Below are positions 30,847-40,192 of a stretch of 64,000 nt of DNA, in pieces. The notes under the pieces were generated by a model. That model saw only the letters and a program-made list of their open reading frames with translations. It was not told where the DNA came from and searched no databases. Position 1 is the first letter of the stretch. Each line of letters begins with the position of its first letter. The position numbers and the translations under genes are program-made. Source of the DNA: Stutzerimonas nitrititolerans (GTDB taxonomy: Bacteria > Pseudomonadota > Gammaproteobacteria > Pseudomonadales > Pseudomonadaceae); the NCBI RefSeq assembly GCF_003696285.1, contig NZ_RFFL01000002.1, positions 1 through 64,000 on the forward strand, read 5' to 3'.

Positions 30847-30887
30847 CATTTCCGAGCCATGCTCCGCGAGCGTATTCTCATCCCCTT

Positions 30888-32888
30888 ATGGCCGGCCTGA
30901 TACCGCAGTCCTTCATTGACGATCTGCTCAACCGCTCCGACATCGTCGAGGTGGTGGGTTCGCGTATCCAGCTGAAAAAGGCCGGCAAGAACTACACGGC
31001 CCGCTGCCCTTTCCACCAGGAAAAGACCCCGTCGTTCAGCGTCAGTCCCGACAAGCAGTTCTACTACTGCTTCGGCTGCGGCGCAGGCGGCAACGCGCTC
31101 GGCTTCATCATGGACCACGACAACCTGGACTTTCCCCAGGCGGTCGAGGACCTGGCCAAGCGCGCGGGCATGGAAGTCCCACGCGAGGATAACGGCACCG
31201 GGCGCAAACCCCGGCAGCCAGTCGATTCGCCGCTTTATCCGTTGCTCGATGCCGCCGCCGGATACTATCGGCAATCGCTCAAGAGTCACCCGGCCCGCAA
31301 GGCCGCGGTGGAATACCTCAAGAGCCGCGGCCTGTCCGGCGTGATCGCCCGGGACTTCGGCCTCGGCTTCGCGCCGCCGGGCTGGGACAACCTGATGAAG
31401 CACCTGGGCGGCGACGCCCTGCAGCACAAGGCGATGCTCGATGCCGGCCTGCTGATCGAAAACACCGAAACCGGCCGCAGCTACGACCGTTTCCGTGACC
31501 GCGTGATGTTCCCGATCCGCGACAGCCGCGGCCGCATCATCGCCTTCGGCGGCCGAGTGCTTGGCGACGACAAGCCCAAGTACCTCAATTCCCCGGAAAC
31601 CCCGGTATTCCACAAGGGCCAGGAACTCTACGGCCTCTTCGAAGCCCGCAAGGCCAACCGCGATCTCGACGAGATCATGGTGGTGGAAGGCTACATGGAC
31701 GTCATCGCACTGGCCCAGCAGGGCCTGCGCAACGCCGTCGCCACGCTGGGCACCGCCACCAGCGACGAACACCTCAAGCGCCTGTTCCGCATCGTCCCCA
31801 GCGTGCTGTTCTGCTTCGATGGCGATGCCGCCGGTCGCAAGGCCGCCTGGCGCGCGCTGGAGGCGACGCTGCCCAACCTACAGGACGGCAAGCGCGCACG
31901 CTTCCTGTTCCTCCCCGATGGAGAGGATCCGGACAGTCTGGTTCGCCACGAAGGCACCGATGCCTTCCGCGCGCGCATCAACCAGCACGCCCAGCCACTG
32001 GCCGACTACTTCTTCCAGCAACTGAGCGAGGAAGCCGACCCGCGCTCACTGGAAGGCAAGGCCCACCTGGTGACCTTGGCCGCACCGCTGATCGATCGGA
32101 TTCCCGGCAATCACTTGCGCACCCTGATGCGCCAGCGCCTATCCGAAATCACGGGCCTCTCCGGCGAAATGCTGCAGCAGGTCGCGCAGAGCACCCCGCC
32201 CGCCCCCAAATCATCGGTCAGCAACGAACCGCCAACCGACTACGGTTATTACTTCGACGCCCAACCGGATTACGGCGATGTCGCAGACTATGCCGACCAT
32301 ATCGAGCCGCCGGCCGCAGTCTACGAACAGCAAAAGCCCTGGCAGAAGGGCGAAAGCAAGGACTGGAAAAAGAAAGGCGAGTGGAAAAAGGGTGGCGACT
32401 GGAAGAAGGGACCGCGCAATGACGCGCCGCCGCGCAAGCCGGTGCACGTCGAGTCACCGACCCTGACCGCCCTGCGCACCTTGCTGCACCACCCTCAACT
32501 GGCGCAGAAAGTCGAGGATGTCAGCCATTTCGCCGACGAAGAGGACACCTACGCCCAGCTACTGGTCGCCCTGGTCGGAACCTTGCAGAAGAGCCCCAGA
32601 CTACGCTCGCTGCAGCTGATCGCCCGCTGGCACGGCACCGAGCAAGGCCGGCTGCTGCGCGCGCTGGCGGAGAAGGAGTGGCTGATCGAAGGCGACAATC
32701 TTGAAAAGCAGTTCTTCGACACCATTACTACACTTACCCAGGGCCAGTTGAAGAAACACCGCGATCAACTCCTGCGCAGCGTGATGCACAAGAGCCCCAG
32801 CGAACTGAGCGATGAAGAAAAAGCTCTATTGAGAGAGCACTTCAGCCACGTTCCTCCAACCGACAGCAAGAGCCCAACTGGCGCGTGA
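30888..32888 (+). CDS. dnaG: DNA primase
   Basis: Synthesises RNA primers at replication forks. The 666-residue protein has an N-terminal zinc-binding domain (ARCPFHQEKTPSFSV with FYYCFGCGAGG), the RNA-polymerase core with a TOPRIM fold (VVEGYMDVIAL and CFDGDAAGRKAAW), and a C-terminal DnaB-interaction domain. Between the core and the C-terminal domain, at about 484-512, is an unusual lysine/tryptophan-rich linker with repeated WKKxG units (DWKKKGEWKKGGDWKKG). The ATG at 30888 begins with the conserved AGLIPQSFIDDLL. Confidence 0.96.
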   Translation: MAGLIPQSFIDDLLNRSDIVEVVGSRIQLKKAGKNYTARCPFHQEKTPSFSVSPDKQFYYCFGCGAGGNALGFIMDHDNLDFPQAVEDLAKRAGMEVPREDNGTGRKPRQPVDSPLYPLLDAAAGYYRQSLKSHPARKAAVEYLKSRGLSGVIARDFGLGFAPPGWDNLMKHLGGDALQHKAMLDAGLLIENTETGRSYDRFRDRVMFPIRDSRGRIIAFGGRVLGDDKPKYLNSPETPVFHKGQELYGLFEARKANRDLDEIMVVEGYMDVIALAQQGLRNAVATLGTATSDEHLKRLFRIVPSVLFCFDGDAAGRKAAWRALEATLPNLQDGKRARFLFLPDGEDPDSLVRHEGTDAFRARINQHAQPLADYFFQQLSEEADPRSLEGKAHLVTLAAPLIDRIPGNHLRTLMRQRLSEITGLSGEMLQQVAQSTPPAPKSSVSNEPPTDYGYYFDAQPDYGDVADYADHIEPPAAVYEQQKPWQKGESKDWKKKGEWKKGGDWKKGPRNDAPPRKPVHVESPTLTALRTLLHHPQLAQKVEDVSHFADEEDTYAQLLVALVGTLQKSPRLRSLQLIARWHGTEQGRLLRALAEKEWLIEGDNLEKQFFDTITTLTQGQLKKHRDQLLRSVMHKSPSELSDEEKALLREHFSHVPPTDSKSPTGA

Positions 32889-32902
32889 GGCGCCGAATCG
32901 GG

Positions 32903-32908
32903 TATAAT
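32903..32908 (+). promoter_or_regulatory. Candidate -10 element in the dnaG-rpoD gap
   Basis: TATAAT occurs 47 bases before the rpoD ATG, next to a GGCGCG-TGAG-GCGCC hairpin. No good -35 box is seen at 16-18 bases, so this internal promoter is tentative. Confidence 0.3.
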
Positions 32909-32955
32909 CCTCGGCTTATTTTCAGCCCGCCAAGACCTTCAGTGGATAGGGTGCT

Positions 32956-34809
<1,854 letters not shown>

Positions 34810-34814
34810 CCCAC

Positions 34815-34840
34815 AAAACCCCGGCCCTGCCGGGGTTTTT
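34815..34840 (+). terminator. rpoD terminator
   Basis: CCCCGGC-CCT-GCCGGGG stem flanked by AAAA and TTTTT, six bases after the rpoD stop codon. The A-run lets it also serve the convergent beta-lactamase gene. Confidence 0.9.
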
Positions 34841-34919
34841 CTTTCCGCCGCTTTTCGCTTCCTCTATTCCAGTCCTTTCGCCGACGAGCACGACCAGTGC
34901 GCCGCCGCCAAGCGCACCA

Positions 34920-35651
34920 TCAATCCTTCGCAGTAGCCGCCACAGCAAGTTTTCGCGTGTGTTCGAGCAAGGAAACATCTCCCGGCACGCCATGACCCGG
35001 AATGACGAGCTGCGCATCGGGATATCGACGCTGCAGCCTTTCTGCCGAAGCGGCCCACTCGCTGACGACCGCATCGGCGGTGTTACCCAGCGTGCCGGCA
35101 GCCGCAGCCCGAACGAAACACCCGCCATTCAGCAGCTTCTGCTCCGGCAGCCACACGACGAGGTTATCCACGCTATGCCCAGCACCGGGATAGAAGACCT
35201 CGACCTTGCCCTCGAGCAGCCATAAAGGCGCATCGTCGAATGTCTCGGTCGCCAGCGCCTTGCCGTTCTGCTTCAGCAACGCATTGGTCCGTGCCGAGGC
35301 ATAGGTGGGCACTGAGATCGAGTTCAGATACGCGATCCCCGCCGTGCGGTCGTCATGAAAGTGCGTCGAAACACTGGCCTTGACCTGATAGTTGCGCTCC
35401 TGCAACCAGGCCACCAGCGCCGCTGTGTCGCGCTCCGACCAGGGCGTGTCGATGATGTAGGCGCCCTGCCCGTCCAGCACCACCAGGCCGTTCGCATCGA
35501 CAAGACCATAGCCTTCCACCTGCTGGAAAGAAGTATGGAGATAAACGCCCTCGGCGATCTTCTCGATCCGCAGTTCCGGCAGCGAATCGCCAGCCCGAGC
35601 GAGCCCGCAGAACATCACGATAAATAGCGCCGCAAACAGTGATTTCATCAT
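34920..35651 (-). CDS. Subclass B1 metallo-beta-lactamase (DIM/GIM-like)
   Basis: Predicted periplasmic zinc enzyme that hydrolyses beta-lactams. The 243-residue protein has a signal peptide ending near ARA (20). All six B1 ligands are visible: H97, H99, D101 (STHFHDDRTAG), H159 (YPGAGHSVDN), C178 (LLNGGCFVRA) and H220 (VIPGHGVPGD). The segments ELRIEKIAEGVYLHTSF, IDTPWSERDT and LNGGCFVRA resemble DIM-1 from a P. stutzeri-group isolate, by memory rather than alignment. There is no integron, insertion sequence or AT-rich flank, so it looks like a resident chromosomal gene between rpoD and a tRNA gene. The start may be either of two adjacent Met codons. Activity and spectrum are not shown by sequence. 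Confidence 0.88.
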   Translation of the reverse strand: MMKSLFAALFIVMFCGLARAGDSLPELRIEKIAEGVYLHTSFQQVEGYGLVDANGLVVLDGQGAYIIDTPWSERDTAALVAWLQERNYQVKASVSTHFHDDRTAGIAYLNSISVPTYASARTNALLKQNGKALATETFDDAPLWLLEGKVEVFYPGAGHSVDNLVVWLPEQKLLNGGCFVRAAAAGTLGNTADAVVSEWAASAERLQRRYPDAQLVIPGHGVPGDVSLLEHTRKLAVAATAKD

Positions 35652-35777
35652 TCACCCTTGTTGTTGAAAGGAGAGAGAAGATACTGCAGGCCAAGCGCCC
35701 GAAGTACCTGATGGTCCCAAAACCGAAGGACAAACCAACCGAGACTTGCTTACCAACGAACCCCGACCAGCCTTCGG

Positions 35778-35805
35778 TTGCGCTCCACCAAGGCCCCGGT
35801 ATAAT
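35778..35805 (+). promoter_or_regulatory. Promoter of the CAU tRNA gene
   Basis: TTGCGC (35778-35783), a 16-base spacer and a consensus TATAAT (35800-35805) end 16 bases before the tRNA, typical for a stable RNA gene. Confidence 0.7.
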
Positions 35806-35821
35806 CCGCCCTTCCTTCTGA

Positions 35822-35898
35822 GGGCCTATAGCTCAGTTGGTTAGAGCAGAGGACTCATAATCCTTTGGTCCACGGTTCGAGTCCGTGTGGGCCCACCA
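35822..35898 (+). tRNA. tRNA with CAU anticodon, probably tRNA-Ile2 (or elongator tRNA-Met)
   Basis: The 77-base gene folds as a standard cloverleaf with encoded CCA: acceptor GGGCCTA pairing with the 3' TGGGCCC, D-arm GCTCAGTTGGTTAGAGC, anticodon loop CTCATAA, T-loop TTCGAGT. Acceptor pairs C4-G69 and C5-G68 and the variable loop TTGGTC resemble E. coli tRNA-Ile2, whose C34 becomes lysidine through TilS, rather than elongator tRNA-Met. The identity is therefore inferred and not certain. Confidence 0.9.
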
Positions 35899-35905
35899 TC
35901 TTCAA

Positions 35906-35928
35906 AGCCGCGCACTGCGCGGCTTTTT
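35906..35928 (+). terminator. tRNA terminator
   Basis: A perfect 8-bp stem AGCCGCGC-ACT-GCGCGGCT followed by five T, seven bases after the tRNA 3' end. Confidence 0.9.
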
Positions 35929-36183
35929 GCTTTCTACGATTGTGGCATTCGGATCAGCTTTTGGGTCCGCAGGTACGGAACGGTACAGCGCTGGCATGCC
36001 AGCCCAGTTACTCCGTAGCTCACAAAACGGAAGGCCAACCGCACCAAGCGCGACGCCCCAAGGACGTCTGGGTACACCGTACCGAAAAAGAGGTACCGTG
36101 CCGCATTTACATCCAGCGCAGCGCTCCGCACACCTGACGCCAAGATGCCCTTAAGGCTAGCTAAAGGCTGTATGGAGTCGACA
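35929..36183. other. Gap between the tRNA terminator and fic, no gene assigned
   Basis: With the operators below, 365 bases separate the tRNA from fic. Open frames exist on both strands but none shows a ribosome-binding site or recognisable domain. GGTACGGAACGGTAC near 35972 and a GTACC/GGTACC cluster near 36070-36095 are the only local patterns. A second copy of the tRNA 3' end (att site) was not found here. Confidence 0.4.
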
Positions 36184-36248
36184 GTGAGCCGAATCGCCGG
36201 CATTATCGGCTCACCACATGAGCCGAATAGACTCGCTAATCGGCTCAC
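36184..36248. promoter_or_regulatory. Two tandem operator-like palindromes upstream of fic
   Basis: Site 1 (36184-36214) is GTGAGCCGA, a 13-base spacer, then TCGGCTCAC. Site 2 (36219-36247) is TGAGCCGA, a 13-base spacer, then TCGGCTCA. They have the same architecture, with half-sites repeating every 34 bases, and end 16 bases before the fic ATG. The layout fits two dimer sites for a regulator, possibly the winged-helix domain of the Fic protein itself. Confidence 0.75.
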
Positions 36249-36263
36249 AGACGAGCAGCCATC

Positions 36264-37403
36264 ATGAGTGAACCCTTCTGGATCTGGCAGCAACCCAACT
36301 GGCCACATTTCACTTGGCAAGCCGAAGCGCTTGCCCCGCTGCTGCGCGCTTGCGGCCAGGCTCAGGGGCGTTTGCTGGGAATGCTCGGCGCTGTAGGTGG
36401 TGACACGGAAGTGCAGAGCAGCCTGGATGCCATGCTGCAGAACATCGTCACCTCCTCTGCCATCGAAGGTGAGCAGCTGAATGTCGGCTCCGTGCGCTCA
36501 TCATTGGCCCGGCGCCTGGGGCTGACCGAAGAAGGTCGCATCACCTCTCGCTCCGAAGGCCTGGCGGAACTACTGCTCGATGCCACCCGCGCCTATCAGC
36601 AGCCACTCAATCTGCAGCGGCTGTTCACCTGGCATGGCTGGCTGTTCCCCAGCGATGACCACCTGCTGGCCCGCCCGCTACGCATCGGCATGCTGCGCGG
36701 CGAAGAGCCCATGCAAGTAGTTTCTGGTCGCCTCGACCACCCTACCGTGCATTTCGAGGCCCCACCCCGCGCTGGACTGGAAGCGCAATTGGAAGACTTC
36801 CTCGCCTGGTTCGAGAGCAGCCGTAGCGATGCCGGCCTCGACCCGTTTCTGCGGGCCGGCATTGCGCACTTCTGGTTCGTCACCCTGCACCCTTTCGATG
36901 ACGGCAACGGCCGCCTTACGCGCGCCATCACCGACCTGGCACTGGCTCAGGGCGAACAGCAGACCATCCGCTTTTACGCCATGTCGGCGAGCATCCTCGA
37001 CGACCGCACCGGTTATTACCGCATCCTGGAGTCGGGGCAGAGAGGCACGCTGGATATCACAGCCTGGCTGCAATGGTTCCTCGCAACGCTGCTCAAGAGC
37101 CTGGAGCAGGCTCTCGCTCGTATCGACCGCGTGCTGGTCAAAGCGCGCTTCTGGCAGGCTCACCGCAGCCAAGCCTTGTCTGCCGAGCAGATCAAAGTGC
37201 TTAACCGGCTGCTTGATGGTGGCGAGAGAGGTTTCGAGAACGGCATCAGCGCCGCGCAATACCAGACCGTGGCCAAGGTCTCGAAAGCCACCGCCACGCG
37301 CCATCTGAGCGACCTTGTCGAGAAGGGCTGTCTTGCCCGGCTACCCGGCGGGGGGCGCAGCACGCGCTACCAAATACAGCACTCGGCAAACGCACAAGGC
37401 TGA
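36264..37403 (+). CDS. Fic family protein with N-terminal inhibitory motif and C-terminal winged helix
   Basis: Predicted AMP-transferring (or other NMP-transferring) enzyme acting on a hydroxyl of a target protein. The 379-residue protein has an N-terminal inhibitory helix motif S64-xxx-E68-G69 (SSAIEG, class II Fic arrangement), the catalytic core HPFDDGNGRLTRA at about 209-221 with the essential His, and a flap region before it. The C-terminal 70 residues form a DNA-binding-type winged helix (VSKATATRHLSDLVEKG then LPGGGRSTRYQI). The tandem palindromes immediately upstream suggest autoregulation. The target is unknown; there is no separate antitoxin gene. Confidence 0.9.
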   Translation: MSEPFWIWQQPNWPHFTWQAEALAPLLRACGQAQGRLLGMLGAVGGDTEVQSSLDAMLQNIVTSSAIEGEQLNVGSVRSSLARRLGLTEEGRITSRSEGLAELLLDATRAYQQPLNLQRLFTWHGWLFPSDDHLLARPLRIGMLRGEEPMQVVSGRLDHPTVHFEAPPRAGLEAQLEDFLAWFESSRSDAGLDPFLRAGIAHFWFVTLHPFDDGNGRLTRAITDLALAQGEQQTIRFYAMSASILDDRTGYYRILESGQRGTLDITAWLQWFLATLLKSLEQALARIDRVLVKARFWQAHRSQALSAEQIKVLNRLLDGGERGFENGISAAQYQTVAKVSKATATRHLSDLVEKGCLARLPGGGRSTRYQIQHSANAQG

Positions 37404-37436
37404 CCCCGCAGCGACAGAGCAGCGCACCGGGCGCGC

Positions 37437-37459
37437 CGTAATGGTGTAGTGCCATTACG
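37437..37459. promoter_or_regulatory. Inverted repeat between fic and the NERD gene
   Basis: CGTAATGG and CCATTACG are perfect 8-base arms around TGTAGTG, 48 bases before the NERD start. No T-run follows, so an operator is as likely as a terminator. Confidence 0.45.
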
Positions 37460-37506
37460 CCAGGTTTCGGTACTATCCGGTTAATTCTGGATTACTAGGA
37501 CAGGAA

Positions 37507-38277
37507 ATGGACTTCACCCCCATCATCGCGCAGGCCTGGGGCACGCTGGGCTGGTTTATCCCGCTGATGCTGCTGATTGGCCTACTCAAGTCGCCCTGGG
37601 CCAAGGGTCATATCGGCGAACTCCTGGTAAGGCTGTTTGCCCATTGGCAGCTGGATAAGCTGACCTACCGCCGCCTGCACAACGTCACGCTCGACACGCC
37701 TGACGGCACCACGCAAATCGACCACGTATTCCTCTCGCCCTACGGCATCTTCGTGTTGGAAACGAAGAACATGAGCGGCTGGATCTTCGGCAGCGAGCAG
37801 CAGGCGCAGTGGACGCAGAAGCTCTACAAACGCACCTTCAAATTCCAGAACCCGCTGCGGCAGAACTACAAACACCTCAAAGCGCTGGAAGCCACCCTTG
37901 GCGTTAACCCCGAGCACCTGCACTCGGTCATCACCTTTGTCGGCGGCAGCACGTTTAAAACCGAAGTGCCAGCCAACGTGACTCAGGGCATCGGCTTTAT
38001 CCGCTATATCAAGTCATTCCAACAGCCGCTATTCAGCGAGGCTGAAGTCGACGCCATGCTGCAAGCCCTGCAAAACGGCCGCCGCGCACCCAGCCTCGCC
38101 ACCCACCGCGAGCATGTGCAAAACCTCAAGCGTCGCACTGACCCGACAGCCGAGCGGCAATGCCCAAAATGCGGCAGCGCGCTACTGATTCGAACTGTGA
38201 AATCAGGGGCGAAAGCGGGGCAGCAGTTTTGGGGATGCTCGGCTTTCCCCAAGTGCCGGACGATACAAAGCCTTTAG
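37507..38277 (+). CDS. NERD domain protein with topoisomerase-type zinc finger
   Basis: Possible membrane-tethered nuclease of unknown target. The 256-residue protein has one N-terminal hydrophobic segment (LGWFIPLMLLIGLL), then a nuclease-related NERD domain. The restriction-fold residues read GTTQIDHVFLSPYGIFVLETK (cited as TQIDHVFLSPYGIFVLETK: Asp then E-x-K), near 75-95. The C-terminus has a four-cysteine zinc finger (CPKCGS and WGCSAFPKCR) as in bacterial topoisomerase I tails. AGGACAGGAA precedes the ATG. The mrr gene follows after 38 bases, so the two are likely co-transcribed. Confidence 0.88.
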   Translation: MDFTPIIAQAWGTLGWFIPLMLLIGLLKSPWAKGHIGELLVRLFAHWQLDKLTYRRLHNVTLDTPDGTTQIDHVFLSPYGIFVLETKNMSGWIFGSEQQAQWTQKLYKRTFKFQNPLRQNYKHLKALEATLGVNPEHLHSVITFVGGSTFKTEVPANVTQGIGFIRYIKSFQQPLFSEAEVDAMLQALQNGRRAPSLATHREHVQNLKRRTDPTAERQCPKCGSALLIRTVKSGAKAGQQFWGCSAFPKCRTIQSL

Positions 38278-38315
38278 CACATAGCCAGACCATCAACGCT
38301 GCGCCTGGAGCTGCA

Positions 38316-39236
38316 ATGCCCGTCCCAACCTACGACCAGTTTATTGAGCCGATCCTTCGCTACTTGGCCGCCACGCCCGAAGGCGCTACAGCACGTGACG
38401 CCCATGAAGCCGCTGCCGATGCGCTGAACCTGTCGGAACCACAGCGCCAAGAGCTGATTGCCAGCGGTCAGGCCACCTACAAAAACCGTGCAGGCTGGGC
38501 GCATGACCGCCTCAAGCGCGCGGGCTTGTCCAGCAGCGCCAAACGTGGGCACTGGAAGCTGACTGACGCAGGCGTTACCTATACTGCACAACATCCCCAA
38601 CCACTTACTGCTGATGAAGTGGAACGGCTTGCTATCGGTTTCATGGACGTAAAACTCAAGAGCCCGACCGACGCCATCCCACTGGATGGGCAAGAACAGC
38701 CACCACCGGCGCTCAGCTCAGCCACCGTGAGTCCCGACGACCGCCTGGAGCAGGCTCTACTTGAGCTACGCGAGGCAACGGCTGCTGACCTGCTGGATAA
38801 TCTTCTACAAGTCAGCCCCAACCGCTTTGAAGTCATCGTCCTAGATGTGCTGCACAACCTTGGGTATGGCGCTAGCCGTAACGACCTACAGCGCGTCGGA
38901 GGCAGCGGCGATGGCGGGATCGATGGAGTGATATCACTCGACAAGCTCGGTCTGGAGAAAGTTTACGTCCAAGCCAAACGCTGGCAGGGCACGGTTGGGC
39001 GGCCAGAACTGCAAGCCTTCTATGGCGCACTCGCCGGACAGAAAGCCAAGCGAGGGGTGTTTATCACCACCTCAGGATTCACCGCCCAGGCAATCGACTT
39101 TTCCCGCTCTGTAGAAGGCATGGTGCTGGTAGACGGCAGTCGGCTGGTAAATCTGATGATGGATCATGAAGTCGGCGTAACGTCGCGGCTACTAAAATTG
39201 CCGAAGCTGGATAGCGACTACTTCGATGAGGAATAA
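38316..39236 (+). CDS. mrr: Mrr-type restriction endonuclease (type IV)
   Basis: Predicted to cut modified foreign DNA. The 306-residue protein has an Mrr N-terminal winged-helix domain (about 1-95, with YKNRAGWAHDRLKRAGL). The C-terminal Mrr catalytic domain carries FEVIVLDVLHNLGYG, GGSGDGGIDGVIS (catalytic Asp) and VYVQAKRW (Q-x-K form), followed by FITTSGFTAQAIDF. The ATG at 38316 is chosen over the longer frame, which overlaps the NERD gene out of frame. Grouping with NERD and Fic suggests a small defence cluster. Confidence 0.9.
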   Translation: MPVPTYDQFIEPILRYLAATPEGATARDAHEAAADALNLSEPQRQELIASGQATYKNRAGWAHDRLKRAGLSSSAKRGHWKLTDAGVTYTAQHPQPLTADEVERLAIGFMDVKLKSPTDAIPLDGQEQPPPALSSATVSPDDRLEQALLELREATAADLLDNLLQVSPNRFEVIVLDVLHNLGYGASRNDLQRVGGSGDGGIDGVISLDKLGLEKVYVQAKRWQGTVGRPELQAFYGALAGQKAKRGVFITTSGFTAQAIDFSRSVEGMVLVDGSRLVNLMMDHEVGVTSRLLKLPKLDSDYFDEE

Positions 39237-39325
39237 CTGGGCGGATAAATAAATCATCCCTTCCTCTGCGGGCCTTCTACTCCGCAGCTGGCCGACTCTA
39301 CATATTCTCTAGGGAGCAGTTAGGA

Positions 39326-40192
39326 ATGCACGAGACGCTGAAAATAAAAATCGACTTTGCTGATGAACGACAGAGGCCAGCGGAAATATTCCAAGCTATG
39401 AGTAGCTACATCGAAGCCTACCAAGCAATCGGTCAAGTCATGGCGAGAAGTCTCGGGGACAGAGAGGAATTTGCACTACGATTAGAGAAGGTCGAGGCGG
39501 GATCTGTAGCCAGCGTACTAAGAGCAGTTCCTGGACTAGTGAAAGACTGGATCGAAACTGCTATTTTCGAGTCAAGCATTAAACTAGCCGAGGATCTATC
39601 TGAAATTGAAAGCACCAGCACAGAAGAAGAAGTAGATCATCTTGCGTCAAAGCTTGAAACGGAGCTAGCAAAATCTGAAACAGGCCAAATGATTGACCCA
39701 AAAATTGATCGAAAAGCTTTTGCACATGCACTGAGCAAACTCTCAGAAGCCAACAAAAGACTCCTACTAGAAGAAAGCGCTTCTGCGACATTTATTGAAA
39801 ATGATAAAGTTACCAAAATAAATACCCATTGGCGCTTCAATGCCAACCCCAAAGATATGTTTCTTGGAAGCACGGAGTCGAAGAGCTGTACGGACAAGCT
39901 CTACGTTAGAGCACCAATCAATATAGGCAAAGGCGCCTGGTCCATGTTGAGCGCCAGCACAAACAGCCGATTCAACGCAAGAATCGTCGATGTAGCCTGG
40001 CTTGATGAATATCAAGGTGGACTAATACCGGCCATCGGCCCAAAGGATGTTATGGAGGCAGAGTTAGTTCTTGAAATTTACACACCTCCCCCTGGAAAAG
40101 GGAAAGCCTTTATTTCAAGCGCAAAAATTTTGCGGGTCATACAAGTCCATCGAGATGTTGGGTTAAAGCATGAAATCACCCCCCTCTTATAA
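39326..40192 (+). CDS. Hypothetical soluble protein, AT-rich, first gene of a two-gene cassette
   Basis: Not recognised. The 288-residue protein has no signal peptide or membrane helix. Its N-terminal third mixes strands and helices (ETLKIKIDFADERQRPAEIF then LRLEKVEAGSVASVLR). The middle is an acidic helical region (about 90-150, many E/S/K), and the C-terminal third looks beta-rich (KLYVRAPINIGKGAWSML, EAELVLEIYTPP). GGGAGCAGTTAGGA precedes the ATG. The gene is much richer in A and T and uses codons such as AAA, ATA and TTA far more than neighbours, pointing to recent acquisition. It overlaps the next gene by 23 bases. Confidence 0.7.
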   Translation: MHETLKIKIDFADERQRPAEIFQAMSSYIEAYQAIGQVMARSLGDREEFALRLEKVEAGSVASVLRAVPGLVKDWIETAIFESSIKLAEDLSEIESTSTEEEVDHLASKLETELAKSETGQMIDPKIDRKAFAHALSKLSEANKRLLLEESASATFIENDKVTKINTHWRFNANPKDMFLGSTESKSCTDKLYVRAPINIGKGAWSMLSASTNSRFNARIVDVAWLDEYQGGLIPAIGPKDVMEAELVLEIYTPPPGKGKAFISSAKILRVIQVHRDVGLKHEITPLL

